64,000 bases of DNA from NCBI GenBank assembly GCA_965248805.1, contig CBDFKJ010000005.1, forward strand, positions 367,171 through 431,170. Direction: 5' to 3'. Position 1 is the first letter of the stretch, and every line of letters starts with the position of its first letter. The notes under the pieces were generated by a model. That model worked only from the letters and a program-made list of their open reading frames with translations, had not been told where the DNA came from and did no database searches. Shown one piece after another: positions 1-9,152 of this stretch. This DNA comes from CBDFKJ01 sp965248805. Its GTDB lineage: Bacteria > Pseudomonadota > Alphaproteobacteria > UBA6615. A program made the position numbers and the translations under genes.

Positions 1-1
1 C

Positions 2-370
2 GCCCAGCCCGAGGGCGCGACGCCGGCGGCGCCGCCGGTCGCGACCAACTATCTGGTGTTCTTCGATTGGGATAGCGCCGTGCTGACCCAGGAGGCGCGT
101 GATATCGTGGCGACGGCGGCGCAGAACGTCCAAACTGGCGGCTTCAGCCGCATCCAGGCGACCGGCCACGCCGACCGCTCGGGACCGGCCGACTGCAATA
201 TCGGCTTGTCGCAGGCGCGCGCGGAAGCGGTTCGGGACTAACTGGTGCGCCAGGGCCTACCCGCCGCGACGGTCAACATCTTTGCCCGCGGCGAGGCTGA
301 CCCGCTGGTGCCGACCGACGACGGCGTGCGGGAGCCGCAGAATCGCCGGGCCGAGATTGAGTTGATGTAA
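2..370 (+). pseudogene. OmpA-family C-terminal domain, interrupted by an in-frame stop
   Basis: C-terminal peptidoglycan-binding OmpA/Pal-type domain; the 5' end lies left of the window. The frame reads YLVFFDWDSAVLT (typical OmpA beta-strand), then ATGHADRSG, the diaminopimelate-binding loop, then GLSQARAEAVRD followed by TAA at 239-241. Past that stop the same frame continues LVRQGLPAA ... RGEADPLVPT ... EPQNRRAEIEL to TAA at 368-370, exactly the rest of the domain. The family normally has Asp-Tyr-Leu here, so TAA probably derives from TAC or TAT by one substitution. The product would lose the last third of the domain, including the NRRAEI segment. Either a nonsense pseudogene or a base-call error. 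Confidence 0.85.
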
Positions 371-378
371 GCACGCAA

Positions 379-403
379 TCTCGTCGGCCGGATGCCGACG
401 AGA
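379..403. repeat. Hairpin downstream of the OmpA gene
   Basis: A perfect 10-bp stem (TCTCGTCGGC / GCCGACGAGA) with a 5-nt loop lies just after the OmpA stop codon. With the next hairpin it probably forms the 3' end of the transcript. Confidence 0.5.
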
Positions 404-410
404 TCAGTCA

Positions 411-445
411 AGCCGGCTTCGCCGTCACGGTGGAGCCGGCTTTTT
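411..445 (+). terminator. Rho-independent terminator
   Basis: AGCCGGC pairs with GCCGGCT and is followed by TTTTT at 441-445. It lies between the end of the OmpA gene and the convergent gene ending at 452, so it may act in both directions. Confidence 0.6.
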
Positions 446-451
446 CGTGCT

Positions 452-964
452 CTAGCGTTTGTGGGCGATCGCCGCTTCGGTCTTGCAGGTTTCGGGAACG
501 GCGCGGCTGTTGAAGGTCCGCTGGTACGAGTAGCCTGCCAGCGCCTTGGGCTTCAGGGTCATCACTTCGTCAAACAGGGCCGCGGACAGCGGGCACAGGC
601 GATTGCCTTGGGCGATGCCGCGCGCCGACGCGTCGTTCCCCAGCAATGTGATGAAGCGGTTGAGCGCGCGCGTGCCGTTGCCATCGTGGTAGCGCTGGAA
701 CATGCGCCTCAGTTGCACGCCGGAGTCGACCAGGACAGCCTCGAACCGGCCGGCGAAGGCGTTGTACAAGGGCTTGGCCCGGCACGATAGCGCGGCCACC
801 ATCAGCTCGCTTTGCAACGACCGTAAATGAACGGCATCGGCGTCTGCCGCCGAGCGGCATTCGGCCGCCGACGCGGGTGAAGCGCTACCGATCGCCAATG
901 CGCCGGCCAGGGCCACGGCGCAAAGGTCCATTTTCAGGTTTCGGGTTCGTACTTGGCGCTGCAT
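452..964 (-). CDS. Conserved periplasmic hypothetical protein
   Basis: 170-residue protein with a signal peptide: a basic N-terminus (QRQVRTRNLK), a hydrophobic core (ALAGALAIG) and a cleavage-like SPASAAE. Four cysteines remain in the mature part (AECRS, LSCRA, RLCPL, PETC) and could form two disulfides. The start at 964 is chosen because GAGG lies about 9 bases upstream; an ATG at 931 would also keep the signal peptide. The motif LMVAALSC recalls small periplasmic proteins of alphaproteobacteria without known function. I do not recognise a catalytic domain. Confidence 0.7.
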   Translation of the reverse strand: MQRQVRTRNLKMDLCAVALAGALAIGSASPASAAECRSAADADAVHLRSLQSELMVAALSCRAKPLYNAFAGRFEAVLVDSGVQLRRMFQRYHDGNGTRALNRFITLLGNDASARGIAQGNRLCPLSAALFDEVMTLKPKALAGYSYQRTFNSRAVPETCKTEAAIAHKR

Positions 965-1059
965 TCGTTGCGACCTCACATCAGTTCGGCATCGGAGTAT
1001 TACACGTCTTGCCCGATGAACCGTTAACAACGCGGTAAATTTGGTTAAGAGGATGGTGA

Positions 1060-2070
1060 CTATTGATGCACAAGTATTAATGCGCCGTTAATAAGTGCAA
1101 ATACCAGCACGGGGTCGCTGCCAACGATAGCCGCCACGACAGCGGTCGCTATCGGCTGTTCCAGCGCGATGCGATCGAGTTCCCCCAACGTGCCGCCGGC
1201 AAGCGATATGATGCGCAACGCCCGCCGGCTCGCATCCGGAACCGCGATGTCCGGTGTGCCGTCGCGGTCCCAATCGACGATGGCTGCCATATCCAGTTCC
1301 CGCTCGCCGATGGTGTGGTTGGAAAAGTCCGGTGCGCTGATCTGCAGGCGCAGGCCGCGGTCTTCGAACGCCGATGTGCGGGGTCTCGACGAAGGCGACT
1401 TCGGTCAATCCGTCGCCGTCGAAGTCCGCGGCACCGACCGGGTTGAGCCAGCGATAGGCGCGACCGATGGGCGGCGTTTCCGCCACCAGGTGCAATTCCG
1501 CGTCGCGCACGGCGAACACGGCCAGGGCGGCGCCGGCATCGGCGCGCGAGCGCACGACCAACACCTCGTCGGCGCCATCATGGTCGAGGTCGCTCAGCCG
1601 GGCGCGCCGGTCCTCGAAGACCGTGCCCTCGTTCAGTTCGAGAGTCACGACGGCCCCGTCGCGGGTCCGCACATGCAGTCGCGACGCCTCGACTGCGTCA
1701 CCCAGGATGCCGTGGCGATAGCGCGTTGTCGGGCCGCGAGCCATGCTGTGGCGACGTCGTTCTGACCGTGAGTCACGTCGCCGTCGGGCAGGATATCGGC
1801 TGGTCGTTCTTGGCGTATCGCACTCGGATCCGCTGCAACCAACGCCGCGCCATCCGAGCGCCAATCGAGCCGGTAGTGGCGACCATCGCGTGCCTCAACG
1901 AAGATCGGACCGTCGGTCGGTTGCGTCGGCAAGCCTTCGCCGACGCCGCTCGCACGGTACAGACGCGACGCGCCGTTCTCGACCGCCAGGTCGACGATCT
2001 CCGCGCCAGCGCTCAGGCCCGGGGACAGCAACGCCAATGCGCACGGAAGTATCGGCACGAACCACCGCAT
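1060..2070 (-). pseudogene. VCBS/FG-GAP repeat protein, two frameshifts
   Basis: Three consecutive segments in different frames make one exported repeat protein. Residues from 2070 give a signal peptide (LPCALALLSPGLSAGA) and the N-terminal propeller part. After a shift near 1745 the second frame reads RYRHGILGDAVEA, then DLDHDGADEVLVV and ADFDGDGLTEVAF, which are calcium-binding FG-GAP repeats. After another shift near 1370 the third frame gives DWDRDGTPDIAVPD and the C-terminus. It was probably the third gene of a serC-serA operon: removing the IS630 copy leaves serA-TAG-GCG-ATG, a 3-bp gap. The IS now separates it from its promoter, which may explain the decay. Confidence 0.85.
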
Positions 2071-2073
2071 CGC

Positions 2074-2925
2074 CTAGTGGATTGATTCCAACGTTTGGAA
2101 CCCTCGGTTTCGGGCTGCGATGATGTCGTCGGGGTCGGCTTTCGATATGAATGGCTGTGGGTTGGCCGCATTGTATTCGCGGACGAAGCGGTTGATTGCG
2201 GCCTGGAGATCGACGACGGAATGGAAGACGCCGTGCTTGAGCCGCCGCCGGGTGAGTTTTGCGAAGAAGCCCTCGACGGCATTGAGCCACGAGCAGGAGG
2301 TCGGTGTGAAGTGGAAAGTCCAGCGCGGATGGCGGGCGAGCCAGGCGCGGACCTTGTCCTTGTTGTGCGCCGCGTAGTTGTCGACGATCGCGTGGATGGC
2401 CTTGTCCGCCGGCACCGTGCGCTCGATGCGGTTGAGGAAGCGGATGAACTCCTGATGGCGGTGGCGCTGCATGTTCTGGCCGATCACCGTTCCGTCCAGA
2501 ACGTTGAGCGCCGCAAACAGCGTGGTCGTGCCGTGCCGTTTGTAGTCATGGTGCCGGCGCGTCCCTTCTTCATCGGCAGACCGGCGGTCGAGCGCCTGGA
2601 TCTGTGACTTCTCATCGATCGACAACACCACCGCATGGGCCGGCGGGTCGACATACAGGCCGACGATATCGGTGAGTTTCTCGGCGAAGGCAGGGTCGGT
2701 CGACAGCTTGAAGTTGCGCCAGCGGTGTGGGCTGAGACCGTGAGCCTTCCAGATCGCCTGCACCGTCGAGGCGGCAATACCGGCCGCCCTGGCCATCGCG
2801 CGCAACGTCCAGTGGGTCGCCTCAAACGGCGGCGGTTGCTGCGTCAGGCGCACGATCTCGGCGACACGATCGAGCGGGACCGGCGCCTTGCCGGGCGGAC
2901 ACCACAGCAAAATACGGAATCCCAA
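2074..2925 (-). pseudogene. IS630-family transposase, N-terminally truncated
   Basis: The DDE catalytic part is recognisable: first Asp in VVLSIDEKSQIQALDR, second in AIVDNYAAHNKDK, Glu in SCSWLNAVEGFFAKL. Family members are usually about 340-370 residues with an N-terminal helix-turn-helix; here about 100 N-terminal residues are gone. Near 2540-2600 the sequence reads in the wrong frame for about 14 residues (family: AGLPMKKGRAGTM) between two deletions that compensate each other. Probably inactive in cis, though all three acidic residues survive. Confidence 0.75.
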
Positions 2926-2954
2926 TTCGGACTCTTTCGTTCCGATCCCTCCAC
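2077..2954 (-). mobile_element. IS630-family element, internally deleted
   Basis: The element is bounded by imperfect inverted repeats (GTGGATTGATTCCAACG on the left, GTGGAGGGATCGGAACGA read inward from the right). TA is duplicated at 2075-2076 and 2955-2956, as expected for IS630/Tc1-type insertion. Only about 880 bp remain. The right inverted repeat runs almost directly into transposase codons for PPGKAPVP, so the DNA-binding N-terminus is missing. It sits exactly between the serA stop codon and the start codon of the VCBS gene. Confidence 0.8.
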
Positions 2955-4531
2955 TAGAACTTCAAGGCCTTGGCCTGGATGACGTGCTCCAGGCTCGCGA
3001 CCTTGGCCAGCAATGCGGCGGGAATGTCTTGATCGACCTCAATCAACGCGATGGCATCGCCGCCGGACTCCGCCCGCCCGAGATGAAACGAAGCTATATT
3101 CACGCCGGCATCGCCGAGCATGGTGCCCAGCGCGCCGATCAGGCCGGGCTTGTCCTTGTTGGTGATGTAGAGCATCGACGGGGTCAACTCGGCTTCGAGT
3201 GAAATCCCCTTGACGTTGACGATGCGGGGCTTGTCGCCGCCGAACAGGGTGCCCGCGATGCCGCGCGTCTGGTTCTCCGTCGTCACCGTTAGGCGGATCA
3301 GGCTCTGGTAGTCGCAAGGCCGGTCGTGTTGGGTCTCGGTCGTGGCGATGCCGCGCTCATGCGCAAGCCCGGGGGCATTGACCATATTCACGGTCTCGAG
3401 TTGCGGCTGCAGCAGGCCCATCAGGGCCGCCGCCGTGATCGGCTTGATGTTCAGCGAAGCGGCGTGTCCTTCATACTCGATCGTGACCGCGCTGATGCCC
3501 GATTCGGTCAGCTGCCCGGCGAAGCTGCCCAATTGCCGCGCTAGCAGCATATAGGGGCGCAGGTGCGGGGCCTCTTCGGCGCTGACCGCCGGCATGTTGA
3601 CCGCGTTGGTCACCGCGCCGGTCAGCAGATAGTCGGCGACTTGCTCGGCGACCTGCACCGCGACGTTCTCCTGTGCCTCGGCGGTCGACGCCCCCAAATG
3701 CGGCGTGCAAATCACGTTCGCCTCGGCGCAAAGCGGATTGTCGGTCGCCGGTTCATGCTCGAACACATCCAGCGCCGCGCCGCCGACGTGACCCGATCGC
3801 AGCGCCGCAATCAAGTCCGCCTCGGCCACCAATCCGCCACGCGCGCAATTGATGATGCGCACGCCCGGCCGCGTCTTGGCGATCGCGGCACTGTCGATCA
3901 TGTTCTGCGTATCGGACGTTTTCGGCACATGCAGGCTGACGACGTCGGCGCGCGCCAGCAGCGCGTCCAGATCGACCTTCTCTACGCCCATATCTATCGC
4001 TCGCGCGGGCGATAGATATGGGTCGTAGGTGACGACCTTCATCTTCAATCCGTGTGCGCGTTCGGCGACGATCGAGCCGATGTTGCCGCAACCGATGATG
4101 CCCAGGGTTTTGCCCGCCAGCTCGGTGCCGACGAAGCGCTCCTTCTCCCACTTGCCGGCGCGCATGGAGGCGTCGGCGGCCGGCACCTGCCGCACCAGCG
4201 CCAGCATCATAGCGATCGCGTGTTCGGCCGTGGTGACCGCGTTGCCGGAAGGCGTGTTCATCACCACGACGCCGCGTTGTGTCGCGACCGCCACGTCGAT
4301 GTTGTCGACGCCCACGCCGGCGCGGCCGACCACGCGCAATCGCGTCCCGGCACGCAAGACGTCGGCGGTCACCTTGGTGGCGGAACGCACGATCAGCCCG
4401 TCGTAGTCGCCGAGCGCGGCGATCAGGTCTTCGGTCGCGATGCCAAGGCGCAAATCCATGACGATGTCGCGCCGTTGCAGCGTGTCGACGGCCCTGGGGC
4501 TCAGCTCATCGGTGATCAATACGCGGGTCAT
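2954..4531 (-). CDS. serA: D-3-phosphoglycerate dehydrogenase
   Basis: NAD-dependent oxidation of 3-phosphoglycerate, first step of serine synthesis, cytoplasmic. 525 residues, the long type with an intervening domain and a C-terminal ACT domain. Visible motifs: Rossmann GIIGCGNIG (about residue 145), catalytic Arg in NCARGGLVAE, Glu in FEHEPATDNPL, His in TPHLGAST, and the ACT segment NKDKPGLIGALG near residue 455. It follows serC by 18 bp and is probably co-transcribed. The stop codon TAG coincides with the right end of the IS630 element, so its terminal bases are shared with the insertion. A perfect 14-bp inverted repeat lies inside the gene at 3987-4022. Confidence 0.97.
   Translation of the reverse strand: MTRVLITDELSPRAVDTLQRRDIVMDLRLGIATEDLIAALGDYDGLIVRSATKVTADVLRAGTRLRVVGRAGVGVDNIDVAVATQRGVVVMNTPSGNAVTTAEHAIAMMLALVRQVPAADASMRAGKWEKERFVGTELAGKTLGIIGCGNIGSIVAERAHGLKMKVVTYDPYLSPARAIDMGVEKVDLDALLARADVVSLHVPKTSDTQNMIDSAAIAKTRPGVRIINCARGGLVAEADLIAALRSGHVGGAALDVFEHEPATDNPLCAEANVICTPHLGASTAEAQENVAVQVAEQVADYLLTGAVTNAVNMPAVSAEEAPHLRPYMLLARQLGSFAGQLTESGISAVTIEYEGHAASLNIKPITAAALMGLLQPQLETVNMVNAPGLAHERGIATTETQHDRPCDYQSLIRLTVTTENQTRGIAGTLFGGDKPRIVNVKGISLEAELTPSMLYITNKDKPGLIGALGTMLGDAGVNIASFHLGRAESGGDAIALIEVDQDIPAALLAKVASLEHVIQAKALKF
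3987..4022. repeat. 14-bp inverted repeat within serA
   Basis: CCCATATCTATCGC and its exact complement GCGATAGATATGGG are separated by 8 bases. It encodes part of the ordinary SerA segment YDPYLSPARAIDMG, so it is not an insertion, but the mRNA could form a strong hairpin here. Confidence 0.8.
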
Positions 4532-4549
4532 GGTCTTGTGGCGATCCGT

Positions 4550-5722
4550 CTATCCGCTGGCTTCGTTCTTTACTGTGGCATAGGCCCAATCGAGCCACGG
4601 CAACAATGCCGCCACGTCGTCGCGCTCGACCGTCGCGCCGGTCCACAGGCGCAATCCCGGCGGCGCGTGGCGATAAGCGCCGATGTCGTAGGCGACGCCT
4701 TCGTTCTGGAGCTTGCCGGCTACGGCCTTGGCCGCCGGCCGCTGTGCGTCGTCCGACAGACCGTCGAACCACGGATCGACGATACGCAGACACACGCTGG
4801 TGCAGGACCGCGTGCGCGGATCGCGCGCCAGGAAGTCAACCCACTCCGTGCGGTCGACCCAATCGGCGATCAGCGCCAGATTGGCCTCGGCGCGGGCGAT
4901 CAATGCTTCGAGCCCACCGATGTCGCGGGCCCAGCCGAGCGCGTCCAACTGATCGGCGACACACAACATCGACGGCGTGTTGATGGTTTCGCCAGTGAAG
5001 AGACCGTCGATGAGATTGCCGCCCTTGGTCAGGCGAAAAATCTTCGGCAATGGCCATGGCGGCTGATGGCTCTGCAGGCGGCCGACGGCGCGTGGCGAGA
5101 GCGCCAGCATGCCGTGCTGTGCCTCGCCGCCCATCACCTTCTGCCACGACCAGGTGACCACATCGAGTTTCGGCCAGGGCAGGTCCATCGCGAACGCCGC
5201 CGAGGTCGCATCGCACAACATCAAGCCGTCACGGTCGGCGGCGATCCAGTCACCGTCCGGCACCCGCACGCCCGAGGTCGTCCCGTTCCAGGTGAACACG
5301 GTGTCGCGCCCGGGATCGACTTGGCCGAGATCCGGCAGTTCGCCGTAGTCCGCCGGCAGCACCCGCACGTCGTCCAGGCGAAGTTGCGTCGTGACGTCGC
5401 TCGCCCAGCCAATGCCGAAGCTTTCCCAAGCGAGGACATCGACGCCGCGGGCGCCGAGCAGCGACCACATCGCGGCCTCGAAGGCCCCTGTGTCGGACGC
5501 CGGCATGATAGCGAGCCGATAGTCCGCCGGCAGGGCCAGCACCTCTCGCGTTTCATCGATGACGCGGACCAGGGCTTGCTTTGCCGGGCCGGCCCTGTGC
5601 GATCGGCCCAAGGCCGCGTCCGTAAGGACGGCCGGCGTCCAGCCGGGCCTCTTGCGGCAGGGACCGGACGAAAATCGTGCGTCGGCCGGCCGAACCGTCG
5701 GCTGTGGCGGAACAGAGTTCAT
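4550..5722 (-). CDS. serC: Phosphoserine aminotransferase
   Basis: PLP-dependent transamination of 3-phosphohydroxypyruvate with glutamate, second step of serine synthesis (a paralogous role in pyridoxal-phosphate synthesis is known). 390 residues, normal for the alphaproteobacterial type. It starts RPADARFSSGPCRKRPGW, the usual N-terminal substrate loop, and carries GRSHR. The PLP lysine lies in TWSWQKVMGGEAQHG near residue 190. Upstream of serA on the same strand with an 18-bp gap, hence a serine operon. Confidence 0.96.
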   Translation of the reverse strand: MNSVPPQPTVRPADARFSSGPCRKRPGWTPAVLTDAALGRSHRAGPAKQALVRVIDETREVLALPADYRLAIMPASDTGAFEAAMWSLLGARGVDVLAWESFGIGWASDVTTQLRLDDVRVLPADYGELPDLGQVDPGRDTVFTWNGTTSGVRVPDGDWIAADRDGLMLCDATSAAFAMDLPWPKLDVVTWSWQKVMGGEAQHGMLALSPRAVGRLQSHQPPWPLPKIFRLTKGGNLIDGLFTGETINTPSMLCVADQLDALGWARDIGGLEALIARAEANLALIADWVDRTEWVDFLARDPRTRSCTSVCLRIVDPWFDGLSDDAQRPAAKAVAGKLQNEGVAYDIGAYRHAPPGLRLWTGATVERDDVAALLPWLDWAYATVKNEASG

Positions 5723-5805
5723 GACGAGAAGTGACGTATCCGCAAGTCGTAGCGTTAGAGCCTGTGTACAGCCTTCATTGCGTTACCGCCATCATCTATC
5801 CACCG

Positions 5806-7638
5806 CTACAGGTTGTAGTACCAAGGGGCAAACACGCTGAATGCCAACCATACGAGCACCACCAGCGGCACGCCGGCGCGGGCGAAGTCGGCGAAGCGGT
5901 AGTGGCCCGGCCCCATGACCATCAGGTTGGTTTGGTAACCCACGGGCGACGCGAAGCAGCAATTGGCGGCGAACACCACCGCAACGGCGAAGGCCTCCAC
6001 TGGCACATTCAGTCCCTGGGCGAGGCCGATCGCGATCGGCGTGAACAGCACGGCGGTCGCCTTGGTGCTGATGATGTTGGCAAGCGCGGCCACGAGCAGG
6101 AAGAAACCGCTGAGAATAACGGCGGGACCGAAGTCGCCGGCCACGGCAAGCAGCGCCTGCGCCAGGAAGTCGGCGCCACCCGTCTCCTGCATCGCGATGC
6201 CCAGGGCCAGGGCGGCCACGATCATCATCACGACATTGCGGTCGATAGCCCGGCCGGCCTGGCGTATGTTGAGCACACCGGTCGCCAGCATCAGTGCCGC
6301 GCCGGTCAGCGACGCGACGACGATCGGCACCAGGCCGGTGGCCGCGGCCACAATGGCGCCAAGGAATATGGCCACCGCCGAAGTGCCGTGGTGCACCGCC
6401 GGCAGGTCGGTGGCCGACCATTCCATAAGCAGCATGTCCGGGTCGCCACGTAGGCCGCGCACGGCATCGCGGCTGCCCTGGATCAATAGGATGTCGCCGG
6501 CTTCCAGGCGGATCTGCGTCATGTGGGCGCGGATCATGCGCGAGCGCCGGCCGATGCCGAGCGCAATGCACCCGTAGCGGTAGCGGAAGGCGACCTGTTC
6601 CAGCGCCTGGCCCACCAGGCGCGAGGCCGGGGTCACCATGACTTCGGCCAGGGTCTGTTCGCTGATGCGCTCGTCGGACGCGCTGTCGCCCTCTCCCCGA
6701 GCGGTGGGGTGCAATAGCCCCGTCTGGCCCTGGACCGCCTCGGTCAGCGCCTTGCGTGTCGCCGCGACGACGAGGACGTCGCCGGCCATCAGCGCCATGT
6801 CGCCGAAGGGCGGCAGGATCGCGTGCTCGCCGCGTTGGATCAGTCGCACGGCCACGTCCTTGAGCATGGGAAAGGCGCCGCCCACTGCCTCGGCACCCGC
6901 CAGCGACGATTTCGGCGTCACTGTAATTTGCGCGATGAACTGTTTGCCAGCCGCCGCCAGCCGCGCCGCCAGAGGTGCCCGCTCGGGCAATAGCCGCGGC
7001 GCGATCAGGATCACATACACGAACCCGACCGCCGCCATCGCCAGACCGGGCACGGTGAACTCGAAGAACCCGAAGCCGGTGCCGCGGAGGCTGACCAGCT
7101 GGGCGTGGACGAGCAGGTTCGTCGACGACCCGACCAGGGTCAACATGCCGCCGAGAATGGCCGCGAAGCTGAGCGGCATCATCACGTAGCTGGCGGAATG
7201 ATGCAGCCGCTCGGCCAGTGTCTGCATGATGGGAATGAAAATGACCACGACCGGCGTGTTGTTGAGCACGCCGCTGACGACCAGCACGCAGCCGAAGGCC
7301 AGCGCCAGCGCGGCAAACGCGCTGCCGCGCGACAGTTGGAGCAGGAAACCCGCTGCCCGCTCCATGACCCCGGTCTGCACCAGGCCCTGGCCCATCACCA
7401 TGAGCGCTACGACGGCGAGCAGCGCCGGGTTGGCGAACCCGGCGAGCAGGGTCTCCGGCGACAACCGGTTCTGCCCGTCGGCATCGGATATGGGATGAAG
7501 CTGAAACAGCAGCAGCAGGACGCACACCACGCCCAGCGACGTGACCGCCAGCGGCACGCGTTCCCACGCGTACAGCGCCAGCGTCGCCGCGATCGTCGCG
7601 AACGTCGCCCACATCGCAAACGAAGCATCGATCGGCAT
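5806..7638 (-). CDS. SLC13/DASS-type permease with two RCK C-terminal domains
   Basis: 610-residue inner-membrane protein. Hydrophobic segments cover about residues 5-190 and 405-608. Between them lie two soluble TrkA-C/RCK_C modules (ILPPFGDMALMAGDVLVVAA near 280 and IRLEAGDILLIQGSRDAVRGL near 375). This arrangement is that of divalent-anion/sodium symporter-like permeases whose substrate (sulfate, dicarboxylate or other anion) cannot be told from sequence. Motifs GVLNNTPVVVIFIP and GSSTNLLVHAQ fit the family. An IS1182-type element ends only 37 bp upstream of the start codon, so the native promoter has been replaced. Confidence 0.88.
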   Translation of the reverse strand: MPIDASFAMWATFATIAATLALYAWERVPLAVTSLGVVCVLLLLFQLHPISDADGQNRLSPETLLAGFANPALLAVVALMVMGQGLVQTGVMERAAGFLLQLSRGSAFAALALAFGCVLVVSGVLNNTPVVVIFIPIMQTLAERLHHSASYVMMPLSFAAILGGMLTLVGSSTNLLVHAQLVSLRGTGFGFFEFTVPGLAMAAVGFVYVILIAPRLLPERAPLAARLAAAGKQFIAQITVTPKSSLAGAEAVGGAFPMLKDVAVRLIQRGEHAILPPFGDMALMAGDVLVVAATRKALTEAVQGQTGLLHPTARGEGDSASDERISEQTLAEVMVTPASRLVGQALEQVAFRYRYGCIALGIGRRSRMIRAHMTQIRLEAGDILLIQGSRDAVRGLRGDPDMLLMEWSATDLPAVHHGTSAVAIFLGAIVAAATGLVPIVVASLTGAALMLATGVLNIRQAGRAIDRNVVMMIVAALALGIAMQETGGADFLAQALLAVAGDFGPAVILSGFFLLVAALANIISTKATAVLFTPIAIGLAQGLNVPVEAFAVAVVFAANCCFASPVGYQTNLMVMGPGHYRFADFARAGVPLVVLVWLAFSVFAPWYYNL

Positions 7639-7671
7639 GGTTCGGCCGGCCCCTCACCGCTAGACAGAGGC

Positions 7672-9041
7672 TTAACAGCCCGTTGAAGAAGACTGAGTTG
7701 ATGAAGCATCGGGCGTGATAACAATGGCGGCGGCGAGACCCGGCGCCGGGGGGTTATTGAGGGCGAGGATAATGATCAGCGATTGTTCCTGTCGCAAGAC
7801 AAGCAGCAGGACCGCCAAGCCCTTGGCCGCAGCCTCTCGCGGGGTCCCGGCGCCGATCAACTGGCGCAATAGGACGCCCAGGTTGTGTCCGGCGACGTGG
7901 ATCAGATAGCGCTTGCTGATGTTCTCGCGCCCGCGCAGCCAAGTGCGGCGCATGCCGCCGCGATCGAGGACCTGGGCGAAGCCCCGCTCGACCACTTCGG
8001 CGCGGAGTTTGAACGCGGCCTTCGCCACGCCCGACAGCAATCGGTTGCGGTTGTTGTAAACGGCCCGCCGAGCGGCGTCGTCGCCGTGCCAGCGCGAGAG
8101 CCCCTTGCCCTTCGGTTCGGCGATGCGGGTCGTCCAGGCGCCGTCGGCAAGGGACTTCAGCACCTCGCGGCCGAAGTAGCCTTTGTCGGTCACCAGCTCC
8201 GCCGGTTCGTCGGCCGTCGGCGCTGCGCCCACAGCCGCCAGCTTGGCCTCGGCTGACGTCAACGTTGTCGGCAGGGTGGTCGTGTCGCCCTGATCGGCCG
8301 GATACAGCTCGGCCGCGATCACCGCCCCGGTGTCGAGGTCGACCGCGTGTTCGGGCTTGTAGGCCAGATGCGTCGTGCCGTCCTTCATCCTGGCGATTTT
8401 GGCCTCCGCGTCGAGACCCAGTCCGCATTGGAGAGTTTCTTGCCCTTGCGCCGCCGATCCATCTGCGCCAAGTCATTCGCCGCGGTCTCGATCCCGCTGT
8501 CGGCGGCCATGCGCTGCAGCATCTGGCGATAGCTTTCGCCGCTGTCGCGGCGCACGATCGAGCGCAGCGCCGCGTTCGCCTCCATGGTCGAAGCATCGAC
8601 CCCAATCCGCTCGCCCTTGACCAGGCCGTGCTCGCCAAGAACGTCCAGCACCCAGGCGAACACTGCCTCATGCACCGCGTGCGGCAGCCGGCTGCGGATC
8701 GTGCTCAACGACGAGTGGTCAGGCACACGTGCGCGCGCCTCCAGGCGCAAGAACTCACGCAGCGACAAGCTGTCGGCGCACCGCCACTCCAACGCCCGCT
8801 CACTGTCGAGGCCTTCGAAGTAGCCGACCAGGTGCATCCGGAAGTAACGCCCCGGTGGGATTCCCGGACGTCCGATCCCTGGCGCGTAATAGGGCTCACA
8901 CAGGTCCTCGGCGAACGCATCGAAACCGGCATCGACCAGCACCTCCTGCAGCTGGTCGTAAAACACGTGGCCGGGCGAGCGAGGCATCTCTGCCCAACTG
9001 ACCATCAAGTCCACCTGTCGATCCCCTTGTCGTCCCAACGC
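7672..9041 (-). pseudogene. IS1182-family transposase, one frameshift
   Basis: The first part (MALGRQGDRQVDLMVSW, then PPGRYFRMHLVGYFEG, ERIGVDASTMEANAALR) runs to about 8410. The second part (KIARMKDGTTHLAYKPEHAVD, LVTDKGYFGREVL, VVERGFAQVLDRGGMRR) is in another frame, so one indel near 8405-8420 breaks the gene. It resembles the intact 452-residue transposases at 26809, 37033 and 39314 but is clearly a different element. The stop codon lies in the TTAA duplication. Confidence 0.85.
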
Positions 9042-9113
9042 CATGACGAAGCTCCCGACTCTAACCATGCCCTCGTCACAGAGTCAGATGGCCGCGACTT
9101 TTTCAACGGGCTG
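7676..9113 (-). mobile_element. IS1182-type insertion sequence (copy D, distinct lineage)
   Basis: Inverted repeats CAGCCCGTTGAAGAAG and CTTTTTCAACGGGCTG bound a 1438-bp element. TTAA is duplicated at 7672-7675 and 9114-9117. It inserted between the MaoC gene and the permease. A 260-bp remnant of the same lineage is found at 52219-52479. Confidence 0.85.
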
Positions 9114-9152
9114 TTAAGCGTACCACAGCACTTGGCAGCGGCGATATGAGGC

